In this document: positions 1-8,936 of the stretch, piece by piece
How positions within the stretch are numbered: the first letter of the stretch is position 1
Layout: every line of letters starts with the position of its first letter
From: Pseudomonas sp. GM41(2012)
GTDB taxonomy: Bacteria; Pseudomonadota; Gammaproteobacteria; Pseudomonadales; Pseudomonadaceae
Assembly: GCF_000282315.2 (NCBI RefSeq)
Contig: NZ_AKJN02000006.1
Coordinates: 806,001 to 870,000 of the forward strand
DNA: 64,000 nt
Reading direction: 5' to 3'
The notes under the pieces: model-generated
Databases searched by the model: none
Told to the model about the DNA's origin: nothing
Seen by the model: only the letters and a program-made list of their open reading frames with translations
Position numbers and translations under genes: made by a program

Positions 1-2
1 TC

Positions 3-467
3 GAAAATCCAGACGAATCGCCAGTTTTTTCGCTGCCTTCACTGCCCACACAAGCACGCAATTGGACAATTATCCTTAGCGGCCTGATTGCTTCTACCGG
101 CCTGCTCCTGGTGCTCTTCGCCCGCAAAAAAACCTCTGATCCGCAATGGCACGTCTTTCGCTCCGTTCCTGGGTCGTTAATCACGCTGGAAAGCCCGTGC
201 TTAACGTGCGGTAGCTATATTCTCCACGCTAAAAAAGAAGCTTCAACCACGCCTTCATCCGGCTTGTGGGTGATCGAAATAGCGTTGAACACACCCAGCC
301 GTCATCGCGCCACAAATGCCATTAAGCAACTGGAATTACCGGTAGCGCGTAAAGAAAACAACTTTGTCGTCATCGGCCCGTATAGACAAAAACAAGACGC
401 AGCTCGAGTCGTGAAAGAGTTGAGTGAGAGTCATGGCGTTCGAGGATGGATGATGGCAGGAAATTGA
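3..467 (+). CDS. SPOR-domain protein, C-terminal part (5' end outside window)
   Basis: The reading frame is open from the first bases of the window, so the N-terminus lies upstream. The visible part is a short polar stretch, one hydrophobic segment (WTIILSGLIASTGLLLVLFA), then a soluble C-terminal domain. That domain ends in a pattern typical of SPOR peptidoglycan-binding repeats (FVVIGPYRQKQDAARVVKEL). A single-pass inner-membrane protein with a periplasmic SPOR domain is the best reading. SPOR domains bind denuded glycan strands at division septa. The domain also holds a CLTCG motif, unusual for SPOR, so a divergent or secretion-related relative is possible. A GTG at 111 is an internal codon rather than the true start. 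Confidence 0.6.
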   Translation, partial: ENPDESPVFSLPSLPTQARNWTIILSGLIASTGLLLVLFARKKTSDPQWHVFRSVPGSLITLESPCLTCGSYILHAKKEASTTPSSGLWVIEIALNTPSRHRATNAIKQLELPVARKENNFVVIGPYRQKQDAARVVKELSESHGVRGWMMAGN

Positions 468-538
468 CATAGTCCGATTTAGCGCTGGGCCGACCTCGTA
501 CAACCCGCCACATTTTTCATGCCACAAGAGAATATTTC

Positions 539-829
539 ATGATCGCAAAAGAATTCAGAGCCGAACACGCTCTGAAGAAATTCCTGGACGCCAACTTATG
601 GCTCCAGCTTGAACTCAGCGAGTTGAACTACAGCCTCGCTGAAAGTTGCGGGCTGTCGCCCCAAGAATATCGCCAGAAATTCCTGCAAGAAGCATTTGAA
701 ACAGAAGCAGACGCTCATGACTGCGATTGTTGGGACTTCACTCTCCAATGGGTAGCCAACACTAATGAAGAGCTTGAGTTGATGCGTGAAGAACGCATGA
801 AAGAGATTTATGAGTTTCTGGACGATTAG
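539..829 (+). CDS. Small conserved-looking hypothetical protein (96 aa)
   Basis: The ATG is preceded by a weak purine-rich site (AAGAGAA) about 8 bases upstream. The product is acidic, predicted mostly helical and soluble, with no signal peptide or membrane segment. It contains a CDCWDF cluster near residue 60. The family is not recognised. It lies 71 bp after the SPOR-domain gene on the same strand and may be co-transcribed with it. Base composition is slightly more AT-rich than the hmf genes that follow. Confidence 0.55.
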   Translation: MIAKEFRAEHALKKFLDANLWLQLELSELNYSLAESCGLSPQEYRQKFLQEAFETEADAHDCDCWDFTLQWVANTNEELELMREERMKEIYEFLDD

Positions 830-932
830 TCCACTCTATAACTTTCGTAGCCTATACACGCCTCCAATGCTGTAGATAAACGACTAACTTCACCGACGGG
901 AGTATTGCCCAATACCCCGCCCTTCTCTCGAT

Positions 933-1787
933 TCAAACCGTCGGATAACAATCCACTACTCGCCGATACTGGCTGGGTGAAGCTCCGATGTGCTGACGGA
1001 AAAACCGTGTGAAATGACCTTGCTCGGAGAACCCGAGGTTCTCCGACAACAGGCCCAATGTTCCACTGCGCTCACGCTCAAGCCAGGCAAAAGCCCGGCG
1101 CATGCGCGCGTCGTTAAGCAGCAGGGTCGGCGTCATGCCGGTATCTTTCTTGAACAGCGCAAAAAAGTGCGCCCGCGACAGACCACAAGCCCGTGCGGCG
1201 TTGTCGATCGGGTTCGGATCATCGAGGTGCTCAAGCAACCAGGCGGTGCCACGGCGCACGCGTGCGTCCCGGAACTCACCTGAGTTCGGCGCACCCAGTA
1301 GCGACAAATGCCGCCAGCTGGAAAAGTCCTCGATCAGCTCGATCAGGAAATCAAACAGCATGAATTCCATGCGCTCTTTCGGAACAATCCCGCAGCCATG
1401 CGCTTCGGCAACCAGGATGTCAGCCAAGGTGCGATTACGACTCGACAGCTCGATGCACGACTGGGCAAAAAAGTCCGGCCGACCGCTGAGCGCCAGCGAC
1501 TGCTGGGCAGTGGCCAGCCAGGCGGGCTCGATGTAGAGCGCCAGGATCAGGGTGGCACCGGCATCCGGCTGCGGATCGTAGAAATGCGGCTCCCAGGCGT
1601 TGACCAGCACCGCCGTGCGATCGCTGAGCGGTACCCGCCGACCGTTAACGTTGAAGTAAGTGTCTTCGCCAGACACTTTGACCAGCACATGGCATTCGGA
1701 ATGGGTGTGGGTGACCAGCGAACGATCCATATTCAACAAGGCGACCCGTCCAAACCTGCCGTGGAAAACCCGTTGGGCAATGGACAT
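933..1787 (-). CDS. AraC-family transcriptional regulator, probable controller of the furoate cluster
   Basis: The protein has about 284 residues. The N-terminal half is an AraC-type cupin sensor (THTHSECHVLVKVSGED, near residues 27-45). The C-terminal third has two helix-turn-helix motifs (AARACGLSRAHFFALFKKDTG and LGFSEQGHFTRFFRQHIGASP) ending in the usual P-x-x-Y-R. I place the start at the ATG at 1787 because GGAGAAA sits 7 bases upstream; an in-frame ATG at 1841 lacks this. It is the last gene of the minus-strand group, downstream of xdhC, so it probably senses furoate or a CoA ester and controls hmfABCDE. Described hmf/psf clusters more often carry LysR-type regulators, so the effector assignment is inference. 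Confidence 0.8.
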   Translation of the reverse strand: MSIAQRVFHGRFGRVALLNMDRSLVTHTHSECHVLVKVSGEDTYFNVNGRRVPLSDRTAVLVNAWEPHFYDPQPDAGATLILALYIEPAWLATAQQSLALSGRPDFFAQSCIELSSRNRTLADILVAEAHGCGIVPKERMEFMLFDFLIELIEDFSSWRHLSLLGAPNSGEFRDARVRRGTAWLLEHLDDPNPIDNAARACGLSRAHFFALFKKDTGMTPTLLLNDARMRRAFAWLERERSGTLGLLSENLGFSEQGHFTRFFRQHIGASPSQYRRVVDCYPTV

Positions 1788-1965
1788 CAGATTTCTCCGC
1801 TCGCATGAAGCGATATCGTTATCGACCTCAATGCATATCATCGGGGCGTCTATCTATTTCTCAACACCGGCGATCGCTCTATGGTTCAGCAAACCACTAT
1901 CGCGCGCGAATGACCGAGCGTCTACCTCGACTTTCGCAGCCCCCACACTCGTCGGAAAAACCGTC

Positions 1966-2937
1966 TTACAAGGCATGACGCTCTTTGCCGTGATACACGC
2001 GCAGGATATCGGCCACCACCGCCAGGGCGATTTCCGCCGGGGCTTTGCTGCCCAGGTCGAGGCCGATGGGCATGTGCAAACGGGCAATCTGTTCATCCGT
2101 GAGACCACCGATGCGCTTGAGCCGCTCGGCGCGTTTGTCCGAGGTTGCCAGGGACCCCATGGCGCCGATGTAAAACGCCGGCGTGTGCACCGCTTCCATC
2201 AGTGCCAGATCGTCGATTCGCGGATCGTGAGTCAGCGCCACTACCGCGGTCGCCGCGTGGCAACCTCCGGCGGCAATGAACATTGAGGGCAGCACACGTT
2301 GCATCTCCACGCCTTCAAGATGTACATGCAGCATCTCTTCCCGGGGGTCGCAGGCGATAACTTCGCAGCCGATGGCTCGGGCGAAACTGGCGCAAACTTC
2401 AGCGACCGGCGAGAGCCCTGCCAGAATCAGGCGTAACGCCGGGCCAACGCTGATGCGCACCCTTTCGTCGTCGACTTGTACCCGTTCGCTGCCGTGGCCC
2501 GCGTCCGGATCCAGGCGCAAGGCACCGCTGCTCAGCTCGATATGGCGCTGCAGACGTCGCTGACCGAGTAACGCCGCTTGCAGACTCTCCAGGTGTGCGA
2601 TCCATTCAAGGCTGGCAGCGCGGTGTTCGACCAGCACTATCAGCACGCCACCACAGGGCAACCTCAGGCGGTGGCGTTGCTCGACGCTGTCGCCATAACT
2701 GACGATCTGTGCCGGTTCGCGTAATTCGCCGCGCGCCAGACTTTCGAGAAACTCCTCTTCGACGCAGCCACCCGACAGCGAGCCGACGTGTTCGCCCGAG
2801 CCGTTGGTCACCAGCATCGCACCCGGCGCACGCGGCGCCGAGCCATAGGTGGAGAGCACCGTGCACAGCCACTGTGCCTGCCCAGCGCGAGCCCATTGCA
2901 GTGCCTGGTCGATCACCTGAACATCGAGATGACGCAT
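1966..2937 (-). CDS. XdhC/CoxI-family molybdenum cofactor maturation protein
   Basis: The protein (323 aa) has the XdhC layout: an N-terminal domain (STYGSAPRAPGAMLVTNGSG and GSLSGGCVEEEF) and a C-terminal Rossmann-like domain (VVALTHDPRIDDLALMEA, YIGAMGS). XdhC proteins bind and sulfurate the molybdenum cofactor and hand it to xanthine-oxidase-family enzymes. Its client here should be HmfABC, encoded a few kilobases away on the same strand. It is separated from that operon by a plus-strand hydrolase gene, so it has its own promoter in the 90-bp divergent interval before 3028. The AraC gene follows downstream on the same strand. Confidence 0.88.
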   Translation of the reverse strand: MRHLDVQVIDQALQWARAGQAQWLCTVLSTYGSAPRAPGAMLVTNGSGEHVGSLSGGCVEEEFLESLARGELREPAQIVSYGDSVEQRHRLRLPCGGVLIVLVEHRAASLEWIAHLESLQAALLGQRRLQRHIELSSGALRLDPDAGHGSERVQVDDERVRISVGPALRLILAGLSPVAEVCASFARAIGCEVIACDPREEMLHVHLEGVEMQRVLPSMFIAAGGCHAATAVVALTHDPRIDDLALMEAVHTPAFYIGAMGSLATSDKRAERLKRIGGLTDEQIARLHMPIGLDLGSKAPAEIALAVVADILRVYHGKERHAL

Positions 2938-2972
2938 GTTTTCTGTACCTCAAGCAAAGCGTGGTGCTGCAT

Positions 2973-2998
2973 GCAGGGTTACGTTTACGGTAACCTGC
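2973..2998. promoter_or_regulatory. Imperfect inverted repeat between divergent xdhC-like and hydrolase genes
   Basis: The two arms GCAGGGTTAC and GTAACCTGC pair over nine positions with one mismatch around a short centre. The repeat lies in the 90-bp interval between divergent genes starting at 2937 and 3028. Position and symmetry suit an operator read in both directions. Which regulator binds is unknown; the AraC protein encoded at 933-1787 is one candidate. Confidence 0.35.
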
Positions 2999-3027
2999 GA
3001 GCAACCTTGTTCAATCGTTGATTCAAC

Positions 3028-3813
3028 ATGTCGCCACAACAATTTTTGCAACTTGGGCCGCTGCGCCTGGAATATCGCCAAATCCCTGCGGCTGACCCAT
3101 CGCGACCGACGCTTGTGCTGCTGCACGAAGGCCTCGGAAGCGCCGATCAATGGAAAGACTTTCCCCAGCGCCTGGCCCAGGCCAGCGGTTACGGTGTAGT
3201 CACTTACAGCCGTCAGGGTTATGGGCAATCGAGCCCGGTAACCCTGCCGCGTCCGCTGAACTACCTGAGCAGCGACGGGCCTCGTGAACTGCGGCAACTG
3301 CTCGATGCCTTGCAACTGCCGCAAGTGGTCTTGCTCGGTCACAGTGACGGCGCATCCATCGTCCTGGCCTATGCCGCCGCCAACGATCCGCGCGTGTTGG
3401 GCAGCATTGCATTGGCGCCTCACGTGATTGTCGAGACCGAAAGCCTCGATGGCATTCGCCATACCACTGAGGCTTGGCATCAGGGCGAATTGCGCGAACG
3501 CCTGGCGCGCCACCATGGGAGCAATGTCGACGGTGCTTTTCACGGCTGGAGCGACAGTTGGTTGCACCCGGACTTTTCCCTGGACGATCTCGAAACGCAG
3601 TTGGCTTATATCGAAAAACCGCTGCTGGTCATCCAGGGTCGCGAAGACCACTACGCGACGCCCGAGCAACTGGTGGTCATCCAGCGGCAGGTGCCTGGAC
3701 CCTGCCGATGTGTGTTACTGGATAACTGTCGGCACTTTCCCCAGACCGAAGCGCCCGAGCAGACCTTGCAGCTGATCTGCGAATTCCTGGAGCACCTCCC
3801 CGCCTTTATTTGA
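3028..3813 (+). CDS. Alpha/beta-hydrolase
   Basis: This 261-residue protein shows the alpha/beta-hydrolase fold. It has an oxyanion-loop region (LLHEGLGSADQW, about residues 32-43), a nucleophile elbow GHSDG near residue 108, an acid in VIQGREDHY near residue 205, and the catalytic histidine in NCRHFPQTE near residue 234. No signal peptide is present, so it is cytoplasmic. It is divergent from xdhC and its 3' end overlaps the MFS gene by 8 bp. In the furoate context it could hydrolyse a lactone or thioester intermediate formed after furoyl-CoA hydroxylation. That role is inferred from location only. Confidence 0.8.
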   Translation: MSPQQFLQLGPLRLEYRQIPAADPSRPTLVLLHEGLGSADQWKDFPQRLAQASGYGVVTYSRQGYGQSSPVTLPRPLNYLSSDGPRELRQLLDALQLPQVVLLGHSDGASIVLAYAAANDPRVLGSIALAPHVIVETESLDGIRHTTEAWHQGELRERLARHHGSNVDGAFHGWSDSWLHPDFSLDDLETQLAYIEKPLLVIQGREDHYATPEQLVVIQRQVPGPCRCVLLDNCRHFPQTEAPEQTLQLICEFLEHLPAFI

Positions 3814-5158
3814 AATTGCCTTGGGTTTCTGGAATCACCACACTGCCAATCAGGTAGATCACAGACAGACCGACGGCAAAAAACGCCAGTACCATGGGGA
3901 TCTGCGCGGGGCTGCTGCTGACCAGAGACACAAAGGTCGGCATGGTTCCGCCGAGGGCGAAACCGATGTTCCAGGACAATCCGGTGCCGCTGGCTCGCAG
4001 CTCGGTGGCAAAGCGTTCGTTGAGGAAGATCAGGATAGGCGCGATGATCGCCCCGCCCATGAAGCCTATGCCCATGCAATACAGCGCAGTGCGGGTCAGC
4101 GAACCCGGTTCGGCGACCCCAAGGAACATCATGGGCAGGCCCACCAGGTTGATCACACCCAGCAGCATGAAGGTCTTCTTGCGACCGATCAGGTCACTCA
4201 GGTAACCGAAGGCCAGTGCTCCGACAATGGTTGCCACCGACCCATACATGAGCAGCTGCGAAGTCTGGGTATGAGGCACTTTGGCGACCACGTTGAGCAA
4301 TGTCGGCAGATAACCGCAGGCCAGGTAATACGTGGCACCGCCGCCGAAGGTAATGAGCAGATTGACCAGCATCACGGCGCGGTACTCACGACCGAACAGA
4401 CGCTTGAGTGGCGACACGACCACGACCGTCGGCCCCTTGTTTTTACGCGCTTGTTGCAGTTGCTGCCAGACCGGGGTTTCTTCCAGGTAACGGAACATCA
4501 CCAGCCCAAAAAAGGTGCTGAGCAGACCGCAGAAGAACATGCAGCGCCAGCCCCAGACATCAAATTCACCTCCGGGAAAGATCTGCGACAACACCAGATA
4601 AGTGGCTGACGCCAACAACGCGCCCATGCCGGCACCGGCGCCACCGATCAACCCGGACATCAAGCCGCGATAGCGCGGCGAGATGGATTCGGTGCCGATG
4701 GTGTGAGTGGAAGCGACGATGCCGCCAACGAAAATGCCCTGAATCACCCGCAATACCAAAAACAGTATCGGGGCCAACACCCCGACCTGGTGAATGGTTG
4801 GCAACACGCCAAACAGTGCCGTGGAAATACCGACGCCGACCATCGATACCATCAGCGCACGCTTGCGACCGTGTTTGTCGGCATACGCGCCAAAGATCGC
4901 CGAGCCCAGTGGACGCACCAGCAAGGCCACGGCGAACGAGGCGTACACGGCGGCCAGCGACAGTGTCGGGGTGTCCGAGGGGAAGAACAGGCGGCCAATG
5001 ATCGGCGCCACATAGAGCAGAATGAACAGGTCAAACAAATCCAGCGCCCAGCCGAATGTCGAGGCAAATGCCGCGAGCAAAGCCTTACCCGGTGGAATCT
5101 GCGGTGTATCGATAGCGGCGCTGGTGGGTGATGCAGTTATTGTTGTTGTCGTAGTCAT
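3806..5158 (-). CDS. MFS transporter, probable furoate/aromatic-acid:H+ symporter
   Basis: The protein has about 450 residues and twelve predicted membrane spans of the metabolite:H+ symporter type. It shows the loop 2-3 signature GAYADKHGRKRAL and a second copy, GYLSDLIGRKKTF, in the C-terminal half. The start is placed at the ATG at 5158 because GAGG lies 6-9 bases upstream; the in-frame codon at 5185 has no such site. It is the last gene of the hmfABCDE operon, after a 101-bp gap. Known hmf clusters also include an MFS uptake gene (hmfT), so furoate import is the likely role. Confidence 0.8.
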   Translation of the reverse strand: MTTTTTITASPTSAAIDTPQIPPGKALLAAFASTFGWALDLFDLFILLYVAPIIGRLFFPSDTPTLSLAAVYASFAVALLVRPLGSAIFGAYADKHGRKRALMVSMVGVGISTALFGVLPTIHQVGVLAPILFLVLRVIQGIFVGGIVASTHTIGTESISPRYRGLMSGLIGGAGAGMGALLASATYLVLSQIFPGGEFDVWGWRCMFFCGLLSTFFGLVMFRYLEETPVWQQLQQARKNKGPTVVVVSPLKRLFGREYRAVMLVNLLITFGGGATYYLACGYLPTLLNVVAKVPHTQTSQLLMYGSVATIVGALAFGYLSDLIGRKKTFMLLGVINLVGLPMMFLGVAEPGSLTRTALYCMGIGFMGGAIIAPILIFLNERFATELRASGTGLSWNIGFALGGTMPTFVSLVSSSPAQIPMVLAFFAVGLSVIYLIGSVVIPETQGNFK

Positions 5159-5259
5159 GGTTGCCTCACACAAGCGGTGAATCAAAAGGAGCGGCAGGCC
5201 CTGCTCCGTAAGGCGTACGCCGTTACCAACATACTCCCGGGCCTGTTCGCCGGTACGAT

Positions 5260-6063
5260 TTACTCGCCGATAAACACGGCTTCACGCTTGCTGTGAAACG
5301 CTTCGACGCCTTCCTTGAAGTCCTTGGAACTGCGCAGACGGCTATAGCAGTGACCTTCCATTTCGATCGCGACGGTCAGCGGCGCATCTTCGTTGTCGTT
5401 GATCAGTTTTTTCGCCGTGCGCTGAGCCAGCGGCGAGAATCGCCGCAGTTCATCGACCAATGCATCGACGGTGCTTTCCAGTTCGGCATCCGGCACGACC
5501 TCGGTAGCGATACCCCAGGCATAGGCCTGGTCGCCGGTGATGCGTTTGGCGCGCATCACCATGTGCTTGGTGCGGGTGATGCCGATGATTTTCTGCAAGC
5601 GCGCGGAGCCACCCGAGCCCGGGATCTGACCCAGGTTCTGCTCAGGCAAGGCGTAGCGAGTGGTTTGCGAAGCAATACGGAAATCGCAGGCCAGGGACAG
5701 TTCGAAACCGACGCCGAAGGTGTAACCACGGTTGGCGACGATCACCGGTTTTTCGCAACGTGCCGGTGCCGCGACGTTCCAGGCCAGCTTCGAAACGTGC
5801 TCGGGCGAGGCTTCGAGGAAACCCTTGATGTCGCCGCCGCTGGAGAAGTGTTCACCCACCGAGCGCAGCACGATGACGCGCACGTCTTTGTGTGCATCGA
5901 GGGCTTCGAAGACCAGGCGCAATTGATCGCGCTGCCCCATGGAAATGACGTTCAATGGCGCCCGGTTGAGGATGATGTCGGCGCGCTCGCGGGACACATC
6001 GACTTCAACCTGGAAGCCATCGAACTGAGTGTCGAGAAATTGCTGGATCGCTTGTTGTTGCAT
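5260..6063 (-). CDS. hmfE: Crotonase-family hydrolase, probable 2-oxoglutaroyl-CoA hydrolase (HmfE)
   Basis: The protein is a 267-residue crotonase. The oxyanion-hole loop FSSGGDIKGF lies near residue 73 and the second glycine loop is GVGFELSLACDF. Both glutamates matching the enoyl-CoA hydratase catalytic pair are kept, in GFEL and in LPEQNLGQIPGSGG. A GAGG ribosome site stands about 10 bases before the ATG. It follows the CoA-ligase gene by 19 bp. In Cupriavidus basilensis HMF14 and Pseudomonas furoate clusters, HmfE releases 2-oxoglutarate from the CoA ester made by HmfABC. The symbol rests on gene order plus family; an ordinary enoyl-CoA hydratase cannot be excluded by eye. Confidence 0.75.
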   Translation of the reverse strand: MQQQAIQQFLDTQFDGFQVEVDVSRERADIILNRAPLNVISMGQRDQLRLVFEALDAHKDVRVIVLRSVGEHFSSGGDIKGFLEASPEHVSKLAWNVAAPARCEKPVIVANRGYTFGVGFELSLACDFRIASQTTRYALPEQNLGQIPGSGGSARLQKIIGITRTKHMVMRAKRITGDQAYAWGIATEVVPDAELESTVDALVDELRRFSPLAQRTAKKLINDNEDAPLTVAIEMEGHCYSRLRSSKDFKEGVEAFHSKREAVFIGE

Positions 6064-6082
6064 GAGAGTGTCCTCTGGATGA

Positions 6083-7621
6083 TTAGCTGATGGCCTTCAA
6101 GGCCTGTTCCTGGAATTGGGCGAGCAGCACGCGCCGCAGCACCTTGCCCACTGGAGACTTGGGAATCTGATCGATGAACTGGTAACGCCGTGGCCGCTTG
6201 AATTTGGCCAGGCCCGAAGCGATGCAATGGGCATCGAGGTCTCCTTCCGAGACCTCGGCGCGCGGCTTGATAAACGCGGCAATGATCTTGCCCCACTGCT
6301 CGTCGGGCAGACCGACCACCACCACTTCTTCCACTGCCGGGTGCAGAGAGAGCATGTTTTCGATTTCCGCCGGGCTGACGTTTTCGCCGCCGGTGATGAT
6401 CAAGTCATCGACACGCCCCGTGACGAACAGATCGCCCTCCAGATCGAAGTAGCCGATGTCACCGGTGAAATACCATCCGTCACGTAATGCCTTGGCGGTC
6501 GCTTCGGGGCGGTTCAGGTAGCCTTCGAACGCCTCGTCACTCGCCAGGTCGGCGATGATCTGGCCCTCCTCCAATGGGTTGACCTGCACATCCGCCGTTT
6601 CAGCATCGATCGGCACCACGCGCACGCGCTGGTTCATTGCACTGCGCCCTGACGAACCGGGTTTGCGGTTGGCTTGCTGGTCGATGGTGAAGGTGTAGAT
6701 CTCCGAGCTGCCGTAATGATTGACGAACAATTGCGGCTGGAACGCCTGCTCGACACGACGCATCAAGCCGTCGCTCATCGGCGCACCGGCAAAGCCGATT
6801 TTCTCCACACTGGCAACTCGCTCGCGAGCAAAGGCCGGGTGTTCGATGAGCATGTGGTAGAGCGTCGGCACCAGGTAAAGGTTGCTGACTTTTTCCCGCT
6901 CGATGGCCTGCAGCGTGGCTTCCACGTCGAACTTCGGCACACAGACGAAATGTCCGTCAATCAGCGCCATGGACAGCAACGAACGCACGCCCATGGTGTG
7001 GTAAAGCGGCATGACACCCAGCGTGCACTCGCTCTGGCGGTAGAGGTTTTGCGCCACGTGGGCAACCGCCGCGGCGCGTTCGCAACGGTGCCGACGGGGC
7101 ACGCCCTTGGGCTTGCTGGTGGTTCCGGAGGTGTAAAGCAGCAGTGAATAGTCTTCGGCGTCGGCCTGCAAAATGATGCCGGAGGGGGTCTGCGAACACA
7201 GTTCCTCGAAACTCAGGTCGGTGTTGGCGGCACGAAGTCCGGCGGCGATCCGAGGCAGCCTTGTGGCGGCGCTGCAACCGGCCACGGCGGTCACGGTAGC
7301 GTCGTCGTAAGCCACTGCCCGGATTTGCGCATCTTCGATGCAGTAACCCAGTTCATCGGCCGTCGAACGCCAGTTCAAAGGGGTCATGACGATGCCCGTA
7401 AACTGACAGGCCCAATGCAAGGTTGCCATCTGCCAGCGGTTTTGCATTGCTACCAGCAGTCGATCACCGCGTTGCAGCCCAAGGCATTGCATGCCCCAAG
7501 CGGCGCTCTGGATATCGACGAACCAGTCTTCATAGGTTTTCTTCAACGCACCGTCACTGACCGCCACGGCGTGCGGCCGGCGTTCAACAGCAGCGAGGAA
7601 ACTGCGTCCGAGATCGAACAT
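6083..7621 (-). CDS. hmfD: Acyl-CoA ligase (AMP-forming), probable 2-furoyl-CoA synthetase (HmfD)
   Basis: The protein has about 512 residues and the complete ANL-family motif set. These are the phosphate loop YTSGTTSKPKG, the A5-like YGSSE, the hinge GWYFTGDIGYFDLEGDLF, GRVDDLIITGGENVSP, and the catalytic lysine in IPKSPVGKVLRR near the C-terminus. A longer open frame runs to 7990, but that part overlaps hmfC. I use the ATG at 7621, five bases after the hmfC stop codon. It should activate 2-furoate with ATP and CoA, the first step of the pathway. Substrate is inferred from the neighbouring furoyl-CoA dehydrogenase genes. Confidence 0.8.
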   Translation of the reverse strand: MFDLGRSFLAAVERRPHAVAVSDGALKKTYEDWFVDIQSAAWGMQCLGLQRGDRLLVAMQNRWQMATLHWACQFTGIVMTPLNWRSTADELGYCIEDAQIRAVAYDDATVTAVAGCSAATRLPRIAAGLRAANTDLSFEELCSQTPSGIILQADAEDYSLLLYTSGTTSKPKGVPRRHRCERAAAVAHVAQNLYRQSECTLGVMPLYHTMGVRSLLSMALIDGHFVCVPKFDVEATLQAIEREKVSNLYLVPTLYHMLIEHPAFARERVASVEKIGFAGAPMSDGLMRRVEQAFQPQLFVNHYGSSEIYTFTIDQQANRKPGSSGRSAMNQRVRVVPIDAETADVQVNPLEEGQIIADLASDEAFEGYLNRPEATAKALRDGWYFTGDIGYFDLEGDLFVTGRVDDLIITGGENVSPAEIENMLSLHPAVEEVVVVGLPDEQWGKIIAAFIKPRAEVSEGDLDAHCIASGLAKFKRPRRYQFIDQIPKSPVGKVLRRVLLAQFQEQALKAIS

Positions 7622-7626
7622 TATTG

Positions 7627-8127
7627 TTATACCCCTTTGTTCGTTTGGCGCTGGGCAGCGACTTCGAGCACGGCCTGGACGATGCCGGTGTAGCCCGTGC
7701 AGCGACATAGATGCCCCGAAAGCATGTCGCGTACCTGGGTCTCGTCCGGGTTGGGTACCCGTTCCAGGAAATCCACGCAGGACATGAGAATGCCCGCAGT
7801 GCAAAAGCCGCACTGCAAGGCGTGATGACGGCGAAAGGCTTGTTGCAGGTCGCTCAGAGTGTCGTCGTCGGCCAGGGACTCGACGGTCTCGATACGCCGC
7901 TCGTGTCCCTGTACTGCGAGCATCAGGCAGGAACGCATGGCGACTCCGTCCACCAGCACCGTGCAGGCACCGCAGACACCGTGTTCGCATCCGACATGGA
8001 CACCGGTGGCACCGAGGTCGTGGCGCAGGAAGTCGCAGAGTTGGGTCCGCGGTTCGGCTAGCGCTTCGCGGGAGCGGCCATTGAGTTCCAGGCGAATCGG
8101 AAAGGTTTGGTCGGCAGTTACACGCAT
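7627..8127 (-). CDS. hmfC: Molybdenum hydroxylase small [2Fe-2S] subunit (HmfC)
   Basis: This 166-residue protein has the two iron-sulfur domains of xanthine-oxidase small subunits. The plant-ferredoxin-type centre is seen in CEHGVCGACTVLVDG with a later RSC. The helical centre is seen in CGFCTAGI and CRCTGYTGI. It passes electrons from the molybdenum subunit (HmfA) to the FAD subunit (HmfB). It starts two bases after the hmfB stop and GGAGTC lies just upstream. All eight expected cysteines are present, so the subunit appears functional. Confidence 0.88.
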   Translation of the reverse strand: MRVTADQTFPIRLELNGRSREALAEPRTQLCDFLRHDLGATGVHVGCEHGVCGACTVLVDGVAMRSCLMLAVQGHERRIETVESLADDDTLSDLQQAFRRHHALQCGFCTAGILMSCVDFLERVPNPDETQVRDMLSGHLCRCTGYTGIVQAVLEVAAQRQTNKGV

Positions 8128-8129
8128 GT

Positions 8130-8936
8130 TCAGACTCCTTCGATCAGCTGATGACCCAGCTCGCGAATCAGTTGGCGGCGATAGGCAGCGCTGGCCTGCA
8201 CGTCGTCTTGAGCGTCGAGCGACCAGGCGGTTTGATTGAGCGCGTCCGGCAGCGCCGCACCACGTGGCAGGCTGCGACGTTGCGGACGGTCGGCGACCCC
8301 GCCGATGCCGAGTTCGACCTGGTCCGCGCCGATGGCCGCGGCCAGGGAGACAATGGCAAAGTCGCCGTGGCGCATGGCGATTTCGCGGAAGCGATAGGTG
8401 ATGCCTTCGCGCTTGAGCGGAAAACGCACCTCGACGACCAGTTCATCGGCACGCTTGTCGGTGGTGAGAATGCCTTGGAAGAAGTCGGCAGCCTTGACGA
8501 TGCGCTTGCCTTTTTTCGACTCGAGAACGATCTCGCCGCCCAGCGTCACCAGGCACAGCGGCAACTCGGCGCTGGGGTCGGCGTGAGCCACCGAACCGCA
8601 GACGGTGCCGCGATTGCGCGTCTGGAAGTGACCGATCCAGGGCATCGCCAGTGCCAACAGAGGAACCTCGTCCATCAGGGTCGAACGCGCCAGCAGCTGC
8701 GCCTGGCGTACCCCAGCGCCTACCGCCAGGCAATCCTTGCGCAGTTCGATATAGGTCAGCTCAGCCACATGATTGATATCGATCAGCAACTTGGGTTGAG
8801 CCAGGCGCATGTTCAGCACCGCCATCAGCGACTGGCCACCGGCAATGATGCGAGCGTCCTGGCCGTACTCGGCGAGCAACTCAACCACCTGACGACGGGT
8901 GTCAGCCCGAACGTAATCGAAAGCAGCCGGTTTCAT
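8130..8936 (-). CDS. hmfB: Molybdenum hydroxylase FAD-binding medium subunit (HmfB)
   Basis: The protein has 268 residues when started at the ATG at 8936, which overlaps the hmfA stop as ATGA; an upstream in-frame codon at 8990 would lie inside hmfA. It has the CoxM/HcrB layout: FDYVRADT at the start, then the FAD pyrophosphate loops AGGQSLMAVLNMRLAQP and TRNRGTVCGSVAHADPSAELP, then a CO-dehydrogenase-flavoprotein C-terminal domain. It moves electrons from the iron-sulfur subunit to the final acceptor. Tight overlap on both sides supports fixed subunit stoichiometry in one transcript. Confidence 0.87.
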   Translation of the reverse strand: MKPAAFDYVRADTRRQVVELLAEYGQDARIIAGGQSLMAVLNMRLAQPKLLIDINHVAELTYIELRKDCLAVGAGVRQAQLLARSTLMDEVPLLALAMPWIGHFQTRNRGTVCGSVAHADPSAELPLCLVTLGGEIVLESKKGKRIVKAADFFQGILTTDKRADELVVEVRFPLKREGITYRFREIAMRHGDFAIVSLAAAIGADQVELGIGGVADRPQRRSLPRGAALPDALNQTAWSLDAQDDVQASAAYRRQLIRELGHQLIEGV